Of a stretch of DNA of 64,000 nucleotides, positions 36,342 to 44,753 are shown piece by piece. The number at the start of each line of letters is the position of its first letter. Position 1 is the stretch's first letter. The DNA is from Tolypothrix sp. PCC 7712 (GTDB lineage Bacteria; Cyanobacteriota; Cyanobacteriia; Cyanobacteriales; Nostocaceae), in the NCBI RefSeq assembly GCF_025860405.1, contig NZ_CP063785.1, positions 2,542,001 to 2,606,000 of the forward strand, in the 5' to 3' direction. Both the position numbers and the translations under genes were made by a program. The notes beneath the pieces were generated by a model. The model was given only the letters and a program-made list of their open reading frames with translations. It was not told where the DNA came from and searched no databases.

Positions 36342-37280
36342 TTACAAACTGGCGACAGCTTCACCAACTAGCTTGGATATATAAGGTAAAATTGCTCTGC
36401 TTCTGGCGTTAGCTTTGCCTTCTGTGAATACTACCAACAAGTAGGGGCGGCGTTCGGGAATTTCGATATATGCTGCATCATGGCGCACTTGGCTTGTCCA
36501 GCCGGCTTTTGACCAAAGTTGAGCATCTTGGGGAATTCCACCGCCTAAAAAGCCTGTAACTTGGTCTTCATCAACATCGGTGGGTAAATCTTCGGGTTTG
36601 AGGCTGCGTTTTAATAAAGCCATCATTGCTTGCGATCGCACGCTGGAAACTGCGACTCCGCCAACGATACTATGTAATAATCTGGCGATCGCATTGGTGG
36701 TCAGCATATTGCGATTTTCTAGCATTTCTCCATAAAATGCCCTTTCTCTACCATAAGGGCCATCACCCCAGGTTTTTTGGCAGACGTTAATTGTCTCCAT
36801 TTCTTCCCAACCTAAAGACTGATAGTAGCGATTGACAAAATTACGCTGGGATTTCCAAGTTTCAAAGGGGCCGGGGGGTAATTCGGGGCCGGAAGTTGTG
36901 CCTGTGAGCACATCTACCACTAAGCTGGTAGCATCATTGCTGGAATCAACAATCATATCGCGCATGGCTTTTTCCAAATCCTTGGAAGTTTGCACCATGC
37001 CTTTTTCTAACCATTCTTGTACAGCTACCAAGTAAAACAATTTCACTACACTAGCTGGGTAAATGCGCTCTACTCCCCGATACGTAAAACCACGTACACT
37101 ATGATTCCAAAAAGCATCAGGAGTTAAAGCCCCACCAGTATTTACGAGAACTGGGGGATCGTAGACAATCCAAGTCAAAGCAATTTGATTCCGCGCTAAT
37201 GTGGGAAATGCTGCCCAAGTTGCTTCTAAAATACTTAATCCGAGATTTTCGAGTTGTTCGTCTTTTCGGAAGAAAACCAT
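36342..37280 (-). CDS. Class A beta-lactamase-like serine hydrolase
   Basis: The 312-aa protein has the penicillin-recognising serine hydrolase fold: Ser77-VVK-Lys80 (YPASVVKLFYL), Ser114-Asn-Asp116 (DSSNDATS), and KAGW near residue 262 in place of KTG. No signal peptide is visible, which is unlike a secreted beta-lactamase. A role as a cell-wall peptidase or unknown hydrolase is more likely than drug resistance. It diverges, with a 22-bp gap, from the NlpC/P60 endopeptidase gene, which supports a link with wall metabolism. Confidence 0.82.
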   Translation of the reverse strand: MVFFRKDEQLENLGLSILEATWAAFPTLARNQIALTWIVYDPPVLVNTGGALTPDAFWNHSVRGFTYRGVERIYPASVVKLFYLVAVQEWLEKGMVQTSKDLEKAMRDMIVDSSNDATSLVVDVLTGTTSGPELPPGPFETWKSQRNFVNRYYQSLGWEEMETINVCQKTWGDGPYGRERAFYGEMLENRNMLTTNAIARLLHSIVGGVAVSSVRSQAMMALLKRSLKPEDLPTDVDEDQVTGFLGGGIPQDAQLWSKAGWTSQVRHDAAYIEIPERRPYLLVVFTEGKANARSRAILPYISKLVGEAVASL

Positions 37281-37302
37281 ATTTAGTTATTAACCTTAGA
37301 GA

Positions 37303-38007
37303 ATGGTCATTAATTTAAAATCTCCAATCCAAAATCTCAACGCGGCTGAGTACAATTGTCTGGCTGACCTCAATTTATATGATTCTCCTGAATGTACTCG
37401 CTTGGCGACTCAAGCCGCAGCTGGGCGACATTTGCGGGTAACATCAAATCATCAGGATGCCGCTGTTGAAGTTTGTTTGTGTGAAGATGACTATCCAGGG
37501 TGGGTATCTCTTAGTGATTTGGGTTTATTACAAACAGCTACTTTACCTTATCGGGCAGCAAAATTAACGGAAGCAGAAATTAAAAAACTGCTACCAGGGG
37601 CGATCGCTTTTACGCACCAAGCCATGCAACAATCAAATTATTACCTGTGGGGCGGTACGGTAGGGCCAAATTATGATTGTTCGGGGTTGATGCAAGCGGC
37701 TTTTGTGTCTGTGGGAATCTGGTTACCGCGCGATGCTTACCAGCAAGAAGCTTTTACCCAAGCAATTAGCATTGCAGAATTAGTACCCGGAGATTTGATA
37801 TTTTTTGGCACTCCCCAAAAAGCAACTCATGTGGGACTCTATTTAGGAGATGGTCGCTATATCCATAGTTCCGGGAAAGACCAAGGACGCAATGGTATTG
37901 GCATTGACCAACTATCGGAACAGGGAGATGCTGTTAGTCAGTCATATTATCAACAACTGCGCGGTGCTGGCAGAGTTGTCAAGAGTTACGAACCACAGGG
38001 AAGCTGA
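37303..38007 (+). CDS. SH3b-NlpC/P60 peptidoglycan endopeptidase
   Basis: It cleaves gamma-D-glutamyl-diamino acid bonds in wall peptides. The 234-aa protein has an N-terminal SH3b domain (about 1-80) and an NlpC/P60 papain-like domain with Cys126 (NYDCSGLM), His176 (ATHVGLY) and His188 (YIHSSG). The layout and residue numbers agree with the characterised Anabaena/Nostoc enzymes of this type (established knowledge). No signal peptide is present, which fits cytoplasmic recycling. It may be co-transcribed with the GT2 gene 16 bp downstream. Confidence 0.92.
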   Translation: MVINLKSPIQNLNAAEYNCLADLNLYDSPECTRLATQAAAGRHLRVTSNHQDAAVEVCLCEDDYPGWVSLSDLGLLQTATLPYRAAKLTEAEIKKLLPGAIAFTHQAMQQSNYYLWGGTVGPNYDCSGLMQAAFVSVGIWLPRDAYQQEAFTQAISIAELVPGDLIFFGTPQKATHVGLYLGDGRYIHSSGKDQGRNGIGIDQLSEQGDAVSQSYYQQLRGAGRVVKSYEPQGS

Positions 38008-38022
38008 GGACAGGGAAAAAAT

Positions 38023-39036
38023 ATGACGACTGGCTGGGTTTCAGAGAGAACAGAAGGGGAAAATGGCACAAGCTTGGCGATTGTCCCTGATATTTCGGTG
38101 GTGGTGCCAGTACGTGATGAGGTAGAAAGTTTGCCATTATTATTAGAGGCGATCGCATCTGCTGTCAGTGAAAATCAGTTAACCTATGAAATCATTTGTG
38201 TTGATGATGGTTCAACTGATGGTTCCGCCGAATTACTCAAGGAACTAGCTAAAACCCGCAATGATTTAAAAGCCGTAATTTTGCGCCGTAACTACGGACA
38301 AACTGCGGCGATGGCGGCGGGGTTTAACTATGCTTTGGGTAAGGTGATTGTCACTTTAGATGCGGATTTGCAAAATGACCCAGCTGACATACCCATATTA
38401 TTAGCCAAGTTAGAAGAAGGTTACGATTTGGTGAGTGGTTGGCGACATAAACGCCAAGATGCGGCTTTATCGCGGTTACTTCCTTCTAAAATTGCCAACT
38501 GGCTAATTGGTAGCATTACTGGCGTAAAATTACATGACTATGGCTGTTCTCTCAAAGCTTATCGTGCCGAAGTTTTGGCAGATATGAACCTTTATGGAGA
38601 ACTACATCGCTTTTTACCTGCTTTAGCTTACATTGAAGGCGCAAGAATTACCGAAATACCTGTCCGTCATCATCCCCGCCGCTTTGGTCGCAGTAAGTAT
38701 GGATTATCGCGGACTTTCCGCGTCATGATGGATTTGTTAACCATATCTTTTATGAAAAAGTTCCTAACAAAGCCTATGCATGTTTTTGGTTTGTTAGGTT
38801 TATTATCAATGGTTTTAGGGTCAATTTTAGGGATTTACCTGACTTTTATCAAATTAGCTTGGGGTGAAATGATTGGTAATCGCCCATTGCTAATTTTAGC
38901 GGTGCTGTTATTAGTAACAGGGGTGCAATTATTTTCTTTTGGGTTATTAGCAGAATTGTTGATGCGTACTTACCACGAATCCCAAGGTAGACCGATATAT
39001 CGAGTGCGGGAAGTCATAGCAAAACATGTTAACTAA
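38023..39036 (+). CDS. GT2 glycosyltransferase, polyprenyl-phosphate sugar synthase type
   Basis: The 337-aa protein resembles dolichol-phosphate mannose synthase and GtrB. It has a GT-A domain with CVDDGSTDGS, LDADLQNDPADIP (metal-binding DAD) and RSKYGLSRTFRVMMD. Two C-terminal membrane helices follow (about 248-272 and 285-312). It probably loads a sugar onto a lipid carrier for export or wall glycosylation. The sugar is unknown. It is 16 bp after the endopeptidase gene on the same strand. Confidence 0.9.
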   Translation: MTTGWVSERTEGENGTSLAIVPDISVVVPVRDEVESLPLLLEAIASAVSENQLTYEIICVDDGSTDGSAELLKELAKTRNDLKAVILRRNYGQTAAMAAGFNYALGKVIVTLDADLQNDPADIPILLAKLEEGYDLVSGWRHKRQDAALSRLLPSKIANWLIGSITGVKLHDYGCSLKAYRAEVLADMNLYGELHRFLPALAYIEGARITEIPVRHHPRRFGRSKYGLSRTFRVMMDLLTISFMKKFLTKPMHVFGLLGLLSMVLGSILGIYLTFIKLAWGEMIGNRPLLILAVLLLVTGVQLFSFGLLAELLMRTYHESQGRPIYRVREVIAKHVN

Positions 39037-39060
39037 CATAACAATAAAAGAACAACAAAT

Positions 39061-39930
39061 TTAATCTTCGCTTTCTAAAATTTGCTTTGCTTGCAAAAGT
39101 TGCTGCTGATATTCTTCACTCAAAGTAGGGTATTTAAGATTAAGCTCTTTTAATTTAGTGCAGATAATATCAGCCACAGTCAGACGTGTAAACCATTTGT
39201 GATCGGCAGGAACAATATACCAAGGTGCCCATTCAGTGCTAGTATTTTGGAAAACATCTTCATAAGCCCTCATATAATCATCCCAAAAAGCTCTTTCTCG
39301 CACATCATTAGCAGAAAACTTCCAATTTTTTTCTGGCGATTCAATTCGAGCTAAAAATCTTTTTTTCTGTTCTGACTTAGAAACATTCAAAAAGAATTTG
39401 AGGATAACAATGCCATTATTTACTAAATACTTTTCAAAATTATTAATCTCTTCAAAACGCTGCTTCCATATATGATTTCCCTGAGGAAACTGTGGAAGTT
39501 GCTGTTTTTTGAGAATTTCCGGATGAACACGTACTACTAGTACTTCTTCATAGTATGAGCGGTTAAATATCCCAATCCTACCCCGTTCAGGTAAAGCTTT
39601 CATTGACCGCCAAAGGTAGTCATGGTCTAATTCTTCAGCACTTGGCGACTTAAAACTAAAAACTTGACAACCTTGGGGGTTAACCCCGGACATAACATGT
39701 TTTATTGTGCTGTCTTTACCAGCAGCATCCATTGCTTGAAAAATAATTAGTAATGCATAGGTGTTTTGAGCGTAGAGAACGTCTTGGTAATAAGCTAATC
39801 GTTGAATATCTGCCTCTAATTTACCTTCAGCATCAGCTTTTTGCTGGTAATTTCCTTTAAACCCTGGGTCATACTGCTTATTTAAAGAAACTTTTGAGCC
39901 TGGTTTAACAATAAAAGCATCATGGTTCAT
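39061..39930 (-). CDS. Polyphosphate kinase 2 family protein
   Basis: PPK2 enzymes move phosphate between polyphosphate and nucleotides. The 289-aa single-domain protein has a Walker A (AMDAAGKDSTIKHVMSG), the family blocks VNPQGCQVFSFKSPS and GRIGIFNRSYYEEVLVVRVHPE, and the lid region KRFLARIESPEKNWKFS. Whether it makes ATP/GTP from NDP or NMP cannot be told from these motifs. It converges with the GT2 gene. Confidence 0.92.
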   Translation of the reverse strand: MNHDAFIVKPGSKVSLNKQYDPGFKGNYQQKADAEGKLEADIQRLAYYQDVLYAQNTYALLIIFQAMDAAGKDSTIKHVMSGVNPQGCQVFSFKSPSAEELDHDYLWRSMKALPERGRIGIFNRSYYEEVLVVRVHPEILKKQQLPQFPQGNHIWKQRFEEINNFEKYLVNNGIVILKFFLNVSKSEQKKRFLARIESPEKNWKFSANDVRERAFWDDYMRAYEDVFQNTSTEWAPWYIVPADHKWFTRLTVADIICTKLKELNLKYPTLSEEYQQQLLQAKQILESED

Positions 39931-40404
39931 AGGTTTTAGCCTGACTGAATTTCAGCAGTAGCATATGTGCAACGACACAACACCAATAGATACAGTTAAT
40001 TTTAAATCATGGGGTGGGCAATACTGCGATCGCAGCCTTGTCCCAGCAATAAGTCAGCTTAAAACCTAACTTTCGCACAACACTGAGATAAAGTAGGTAT
40101 TGTAGCAATAATCACAGTAAATATTAATAATTGTATTTACTGAAAGACCATAGAATATCAAATGTACTCAGTGATATTGAACATAAATCAATATCGAATC
40201 TTGCTGTTCCCCTGCAACCTTTAGTGGTTGTAGGGGTTTATTTAAGTTTTGACTGCTGCTTAATCGCTCCGGTAAAAAGTTTAGATAATACAAATGATTT
40301 ATTTAATATCACACAAACAATTAACAGTTATCTCTACCTAAAGACTAAGCTGATAGGCACATAGATAAAATATTTTTAGTTAGGTTTGTCCAATGTTAAA
40401 AGTT
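39931..40404. other. Gap of about 470 bp
   Basis: Apart from the candidate RNA listed separately there is no gene. A 77-codon open frame at 40131 crosses both hairpins and is not supported. Confidence 0.4.
40131..40243 (+). ncRNA. Candidate small RNA ending in an intrinsic terminator
   Basis: Two hairpins follow each other: GATATTGA (40173-40180) with TCAATATC (40188-40195), then an 11-bp stem CCCCTGCAACC / GGTTGTAGGGG (40209-40236, one G-U pair) followed by TTTATTT. The terminator points to the plus strand, but no plus-strand gene lies upstream (39061 is minus). The 5' end is not defined; AT-rich -10-like text lies at about 40110-40130. Confidence 0.4.
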
Positions 40405-40414
40405 ATAAGTAGGG

Positions 40415-40540
40415 CAATACTATTCGGTTAAACGTTTTGAACTCAAAATTGGTTTTGGGGAAAAGGTTAAAGGTTAAGGGTTAAAGGTTTTTTCTTTCCC
40501 TTTTCCCATTCACCTTTTTCCCTTTAACCGACAAGTATTG
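40415..40540 (+). mobile_element. MITE copy C, perfect 10-bp target duplication
   Basis: 126 bp from CAATACTATTCGGTTAAA to CTTTAACCGACAAGTATTG. ATAAGTAGGG flanks it exactly on both sides (40405-40414 and 40541-40550). No reading frame, so it must move with a transposase supplied in trans. Confidence 0.88.
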
Positions 40541-40557
40541 ATAAGTAGGGTGTGTTA

Positions 40558-40683
40558 CAATACTGCTCGGTTAAGGATTTTCAACTCGGAATTTGGTTTG
40601 GGAAAAAGGTGAAAGGGTAAGGGTTAAAGGTTTTTTCTTGCCCCTTTTACCCTTCCCCTTTTCCCCTTAACCGACAAGTATTG
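40558..40683 (+). mobile_element. MITE copy D, perfect 10-bp target duplication
   Basis: 126 bp from CAATACTGCTCGGTTAAG to CTTAACCGACAAGTATTG. GGGTGTGTTA flanks it on both sides (40548-40557 and 40684-40693). Its left duplication overlaps the right duplication of copy C by GGG, so the two insertions hit sites 7 bp apart in one sequence. Confidence 0.88.
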
Positions 40684-40827
40684 GGGTGTGTTACGGCTAT
40701 GAAAGGATTTGGGACTTAGAGATAATAAAATTTAGCCGTAACGCACCGCCGCGTGGATGGTGTATTAGATGCTAGGATAGTTATTTCCTGACAAAGTATA
40801 TTGGAATTCTAAATGGATAAAGTCGAA

Positions 40828-41616
40828 TTAAGCTCCCATACCAGAATAGCGCTTTAAACCCATACGCCATAGCCAGCGATTTAAAACTAAAAATATTAAT
40901 GTCCAACCTATCAGTGCTAGAAAACCACGCCCTAAATCAACAGGTAGTCCAATCAAAATACTAGCAGGGAAATCAATTAGATAGGGGAATGGTGTTAACA
41001 TCACAATTGTCCTTACAGAGTCAGGAAATACCTCTAAAGGTGCAATCATACCTGATAAAAATAGATAAAATAACATCCAAAGATTTTCTAATGCAGTCGC
41101 TCTTTCTGTCCAAAAAGCGAACATTGCAAATGTATATTGAATTGCAAATCTCAATATAAAAGCTATTAATACTGATAGAACAAACAATAATATACTACCC
41201 AATCTCGGCACCCAAAAGGCTTGGGGATAAAGAATAAAAAATAAAGCTACTAAAATAAATGCAAACTGTAGGCGTGCAAATCTATCAGAAACATGAATGG
41301 CAACATGATGCCATACAGGGTCAATAGGCTGTAATAATCTAGGAGAAAGCTTCCCTTCTACCACTTCCTTTTCAAAATCCCAAATTACCCAAACAGCAGT
41401 AAATTGCCTAATAACAAAAACTACTAAAAAATAACGAGCAAAATCGACAGGTGTCAAATTAAAGCGTCCACCTTGGGCCGCTTGTATCCAGATACCCATA
41501 AAAATAATAGGTAACGAACCAGACAACACCCATAAAATCATTTCTGCTCGGTATTCAAGGATGTAAGCATAGTAGACTGCAAGTAAAGTTAGAGCTTTCC
41601 TAATAATTCGCTTCAT
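40828..41616 (-). CDS. ABC-2 type exporter permease
   Basis: Taking ATG 41616 (MKRIIRKALTLL) gives 262 residues with six hydrophobic spans. The pattern (YRAEMILWVLSGSLPIIFMGIW, then FEKEVVEGKLSPRLLQPIDP and LWMLFYLFLSGMIAPLEVFP) is the ABC-2 family transporter membrane protein class that usually works with a nodulation/daunorubicin-like ATPase. The ATPase is the next gene upstream (42786-41794). Such systems usually have two permeases. Only one is present here. Confidence 0.82.
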   Translation of the reverse strand: MKRIIRKALTLLAVYYAYILEYRAEMILWVLSGSLPIIFMGIWIQAAQGGRFNLTPVDFARYFLVVFVIRQFTAVWVIWDFEKEVVEGKLSPRLLQPIDPVWHHVAIHVSDRFARLQFAFILVALFFILYPQAFWVPRLGSILLFVLSVLIAFILRFAIQYTFAMFAFWTERATALENLWMLFYLFLSGMIAPLEVFPDSVRTIVMLTPFPYLIDFPASILIGLPVDLGRGFLALIGWTLIFLVLNRWLWRMGLKRYSGMGA

Positions 41617-41750
41617 TTCTGTTTGGTGTTGATTTTTGGTAAGTCTTGGCAGATTATTTATAGCAGTTTGCAATCAAATTAAGTACATAACTAGAGAATT
41701 AAAGATAAAAATTCGTTTACCTTTAAATACACATACTCAGCACTCTTGTA

Positions 41751-41772
41751 CAGACGCGATTCATCGCGTCTG
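41751..41772. repeat. Palindromic repeat GACGCGAT-n-ATCGCGTC
   Basis: AGACGCGAT and its reverse complement are separated by 2 bp, flanked by TGTAC and TGTTG. Related palindromes lie at 47456 and 47487. Confidence 0.7.
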
Positions 41773-41793
41773 TTGCAACTTAGCACTCAGCAC

Positions 41794-42786
41794 TTATTCT
41801 ACAACTCCAGACTGAAATACTTTGCCAATCACTTCTTCTACTGGTGGTTCAGTTACTTGTAAATCTACTACTTCTAACTCAGCTAAAATTTGAGATACTG
41901 TTTGCGTTAGTGTATCTTGAGGTACTAAAAAACGCACCGTTCGCCCTTCTAATAGTTGTAAATCTCCATAAGAAATAAGTTTTTCTTTAGGCAAACATTT
42001 AGCTAACTCTAAATGAATTTCTCGATAAGGAGCGAAGCGTTCTAAAAGTTCATCCAAGCTGCCATCGTACATCAGCTTTCCCTGATGAATCAACAGCACT
42101 CGTTGACACAAAGCTGTGATGTCAGCCATGTAATGGCTTGTTAATAAAACAGTCGCTTGATAACGCTGATTGTACTCGCGTAAAAAATCACGAACTCCAG
42201 CTTGAGCATTCACATCTAATCCCAAGGTAGGTTCATCTAAAAATAACACCTGGGGACGATGTAAGAGTGCGGCTAAAAGTTCCGCTTTCATTCTTTCACC
42301 CAGTGACAGTTTTCTTACTGGTTGGGTAAGCTTTCCTTCTAGGGAAAGCATCTCTGTTAATTCTCCGACTCGCCGCTGAAATTCTTTATCAGGGATGTTA
42401 TAAACAGCCGCGTTAATGTTTAAAGAATCTAAAGCTGGTAAATCCCAAATTAATTGCTGCTTTTGTCCCATCACCAAAGTAATTTTTTGCAAAAATGCTT
42501 CTTGGCGCTGAAAGGGAATTTGTCCTGCAACTCTCACACTACCGCTAGTAGGATGAATTAATCCTGTGAGCATCTTTAGGGTAGTAGTTTTACCAGCACC
42601 ATTTGGCCCTAAAAAACCTACTACTTCTCCAGTAGCAATTTCAAAGGAAACATTCTGAACTGCTTTAATAGAACGGTAGGTGCGGCGGAAAAAGTGAGCA
42701 ATTGTACCTTTAATACCAGGTTCCTTTACCGCCACCGGATAAAATTTATTTAAGTCTTCAGCCACAATTATCGGCATAGACCTCAT
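41794..42786 (-). CDS. ABC-2 type exporter ATP-binding protein
   Basis: The ATPase has Walker A (GFLGPNGAGKTTTLKML), a signature LSLGERMKAELLAALLHRP, Walker B (VLFLDEPTLGLD) and the H-loop (LLTSHYMADI). A C-terminal domain of about 80 residues follows. I place the start at ATG 42786, which overlaps the UbiB stop codon (ATGA), suggesting translational coupling. ATG 42777, after GAGGT, is the alternative. The substrate is unknown. The permease gene lies 120 bp downstream of the next gap. Confidence 0.9.
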   Translation of the reverse strand: MRSMPIIVAEDLNKFYPVAVKEPGIKGTIAHFFRRTYRSIKAVQNVSFEIATGEVVGFLGPNGAGKTTTLKMLTGLIHPTSGSVRVAGQIPFQRQEAFLQKITLVMGQKQQLIWDLPALDSLNINAAVYNIPDKEFQRRVGELTEMLSLEGKLTQPVRKLSLGERMKAELLAALLHRPQVLFLDEPTLGLDVNAQAGVRDFLREYNQRYQATVLLTSHYMADITALCQRVLLIHQGKLMYDGSLDELLERFAPYREIHLELAKCLPKEKLISYGDLQLLEGRTVRFLVPQDTLTQTVSQILAELEVVDLQVTEPPVEEVIGKVFQSGVVE

Positions 42787-44426
42787 TTTAAACGACCCGA
42801 TCGCAAAATACTCAAAATTAGCCACAATCCCAACAGACTCGCAGCCGCAAACAAGATATTGCTTAACAAAGATAGTTGAGTTGTCTGGGCGTGGTTAGAA
42901 ATAATTGCTGCTCCCATAATCAGTGAACCTACTAGGATGCTAAAAGAGAGACGATTGGCAGCATCATCCATAGTCCGTCGTACGCCATCTAAACCCCGCA
43001 GCGATAAATTCCACTGCAATGTTTCTGATGTTACTCGGTCTAATAGTAGTTCAATCTGACGGGGAGATTGTAAAGAAAGACTTTTGAGATCCAATGCTGT
43101 TCTTAAGAGCGATCGCAAGGGATTTTCGCCGACTAACTGACGACGGAACAAGTCTGTGAGTAATGGCTGAATTTCATCAACAAAGTTTAATTCTGGATTG
43201 AAGCCACGGGCTAACCCTTCTAAGTTAGCTAAGGTTTTGGCATATAACCCCATGTTACTGGGCAAGCGAATTTTATTATTGCGGGCGACTTGCAGAATTT
43301 CATAAATGACATGACTGAAATTAATGGCTGATAAATTGACGTTGAGGTACTTTCGCAGCATCCGGTCATAATCATTTTCCAGTCGCGCTAAAATCACTGG
43401 CTGGCTAGAATCTGCTAGCTGTAAAGTTAACTGGGCACAGCGTTGAGCATCCAAATCGACGATCGCTAACAACATCTCTGTTAAAATCTGCTGGGTACGA
43501 GGATCGAGCCTACCCACCATGCCACAATCTAACAAAGCTACCCGACCATCTTGCAGATAAAATACATTCCCCGGATGGGGATCAGCATGAAAAAATCCAT
43601 CTATATATAGTTGTTGAAAAAAAGCTCTAAATAGTAAACTCGTGAGCGCTTTCCGTTCTGCGATCGGATCTTTACCATCTTGATTACTTAAATTTGCGGT
43701 GAGCAGAGGTACTCCTTCTAACCACTCCATCACCATCAACTTTTCTGTAGTCAACTCCCAATAAATTTCAGCAACTACTATCTGTTGGGGATCAAACCAT
43801 TTACCCTGGGATAAGTTGCGGCGGAGTTGGTCTGTATATTCTGCTTCCCTAGTGAAATCTAACTCGGCTTCTAGGGCTTTAGTAAATTCTTCAGCGATAG
43901 ATTTGATTTCGTTGTTTCGCCCAAAATCCGTGCGTGCGACTAAATCAGCAATCCCTTGAATTAAGGCAATATCTTGAGCTACTGTTAAATCAATCCCCGG
44001 ACGTTGCACCTTCAAAGCCACTTCTCGACCATCTGCTAATGTAGCCCTATGGGTTTGAGCAATTGATCCCGCCGCTACCGCTACAGGATTAATCGTTTTA
44101 AAAGTCTCTTCCAAAGGAGTTTTTAGCTGTTGGCGCAGTAGTACTTCAATTTCTGACCAGGGAACTGGTGGAACTTCATCTTGCAGAGTTGAAAGTTCAT
44201 CAATATAGCCAGCGCTAAGTAAATCAGGACGGGTAGAAAGTAGCTGCCCTAGTTTGACATAGACAGGCCCCAAATCCACCAGAATGTTTTTTAATACTGC
44301 AGGTGTTGGTAATTGTGGTTCATCAGCTTTACCACCAGTAAGTAACCTACGCATATAGTCCCAGCCGTTACGCAGGACTACTTCAATAATTTCTCGTTGA
44401 CGAGGAACTGTTTGAGTGAGGAACAT
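42783..44426 (-). CDS. ABC1/UbiB-family atypical kinase
   Basis: The 547-aa protein has the family KxGQ motif (Lys58-LGQ), the Ala-rich loop VAAGSIAQTHRA in place of a Gly-rich P-loop, VALKVQRPG, FHADPHPGNVFYLQDG and LLDCGMVG, the metal-binding DFG-like site. Two C-terminal membrane spans (about 493-540) anchor it. Members support quinone or lipid metabolism in cyanobacteria and plastids. The stop codon overlaps the start of the ABC ATPase gene, so the two form an operon. Confidence 0.92.
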   Translation of the reverse strand: MFLTQTVPRQREIIEVVLRNGWDYMRRLLTGGKADEPQLPTPAVLKNILVDLGPVYVKLGQLLSTRPDLLSAGYIDELSTLQDEVPPVPWSEIEVLLRQQLKTPLEETFKTINPVAVAAGSIAQTHRATLADGREVALKVQRPGIDLTVAQDIALIQGIADLVARTDFGRNNEIKSIAEEFTKALEAELDFTREAEYTDQLRRNLSQGKWFDPQQIVVAEIYWELTTEKLMVMEWLEGVPLLTANLSNQDGKDPIAERKALTSLLFRAFFQQLYIDGFFHADPHPGNVFYLQDGRVALLDCGMVGRLDPRTQQILTEMLLAIVDLDAQRCAQLTLQLADSSQPVILARLENDYDRMLRKYLNVNLSAINFSHVIYEILQVARNNKIRLPSNMGLYAKTLANLEGLARGFNPELNFVDEIQPLLTDLFRRQLVGENPLRSLLRTALDLKSLSLQSPRQIELLLDRVTSETLQWNLSLRGLDGVRRTMDDAANRLSFSILVGSLIMGAAIISNHAQTTQLSLLSNILFAAASLLGLWLILSILRSGRLK

Positions 44427-44429
44427 TTT

Positions 44430-44645
44430 TTTGGGGACTGGGGATTGGGGATTGGGGATTGGGGAACTCGGGGCCCCCTCTGGGGATAAGGGGTAATGGG
44501 GATTGGGGAACTCGGGGCCCCCTCTGGGGATAAGGGGTAATGGGGATTGGGGATTGGGGATTGGGGAACTCGGGGCCCCCTCTGGGGATAAGGGGTAATG
44601 GGGATTGGGGATTGGGGATTGGGGACAGGAGATTGGGGATTATTA
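44430..44645. repeat. G-rich tandem module upstream of the UbiB gene
   Basis: Three copies (starting 44461, 44505 and 44562) of a module with GGGGAACTCGGGGCCCCC and GGGGATAAGGGGTAATG are joined by (GGGGATT)2-4. Runs of four G-tracts with 3-nt loops satisfy the G-quadruplex rule. The rest of the gap to 44753 has CTAGTACCCAGTCCCC-type repeats and no gene. Confidence 0.85.
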
Positions 44646-44753
44646 ATTTCCTTTGTCTTCCTAGTCCCTAGTACCTAGTACCCAGTCCCCAATACCTAGT
44701 TATAATGAAAATAGCAGAATCTTAGCCTCTGCCAAGGGTTTTAACTTTTACAG

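Noticed and set aside
40131..40364. 77-codon frame
   Set aside because: It crosses two RNA hairpins and a terminator, without a ribosome site or recognisable protein features.
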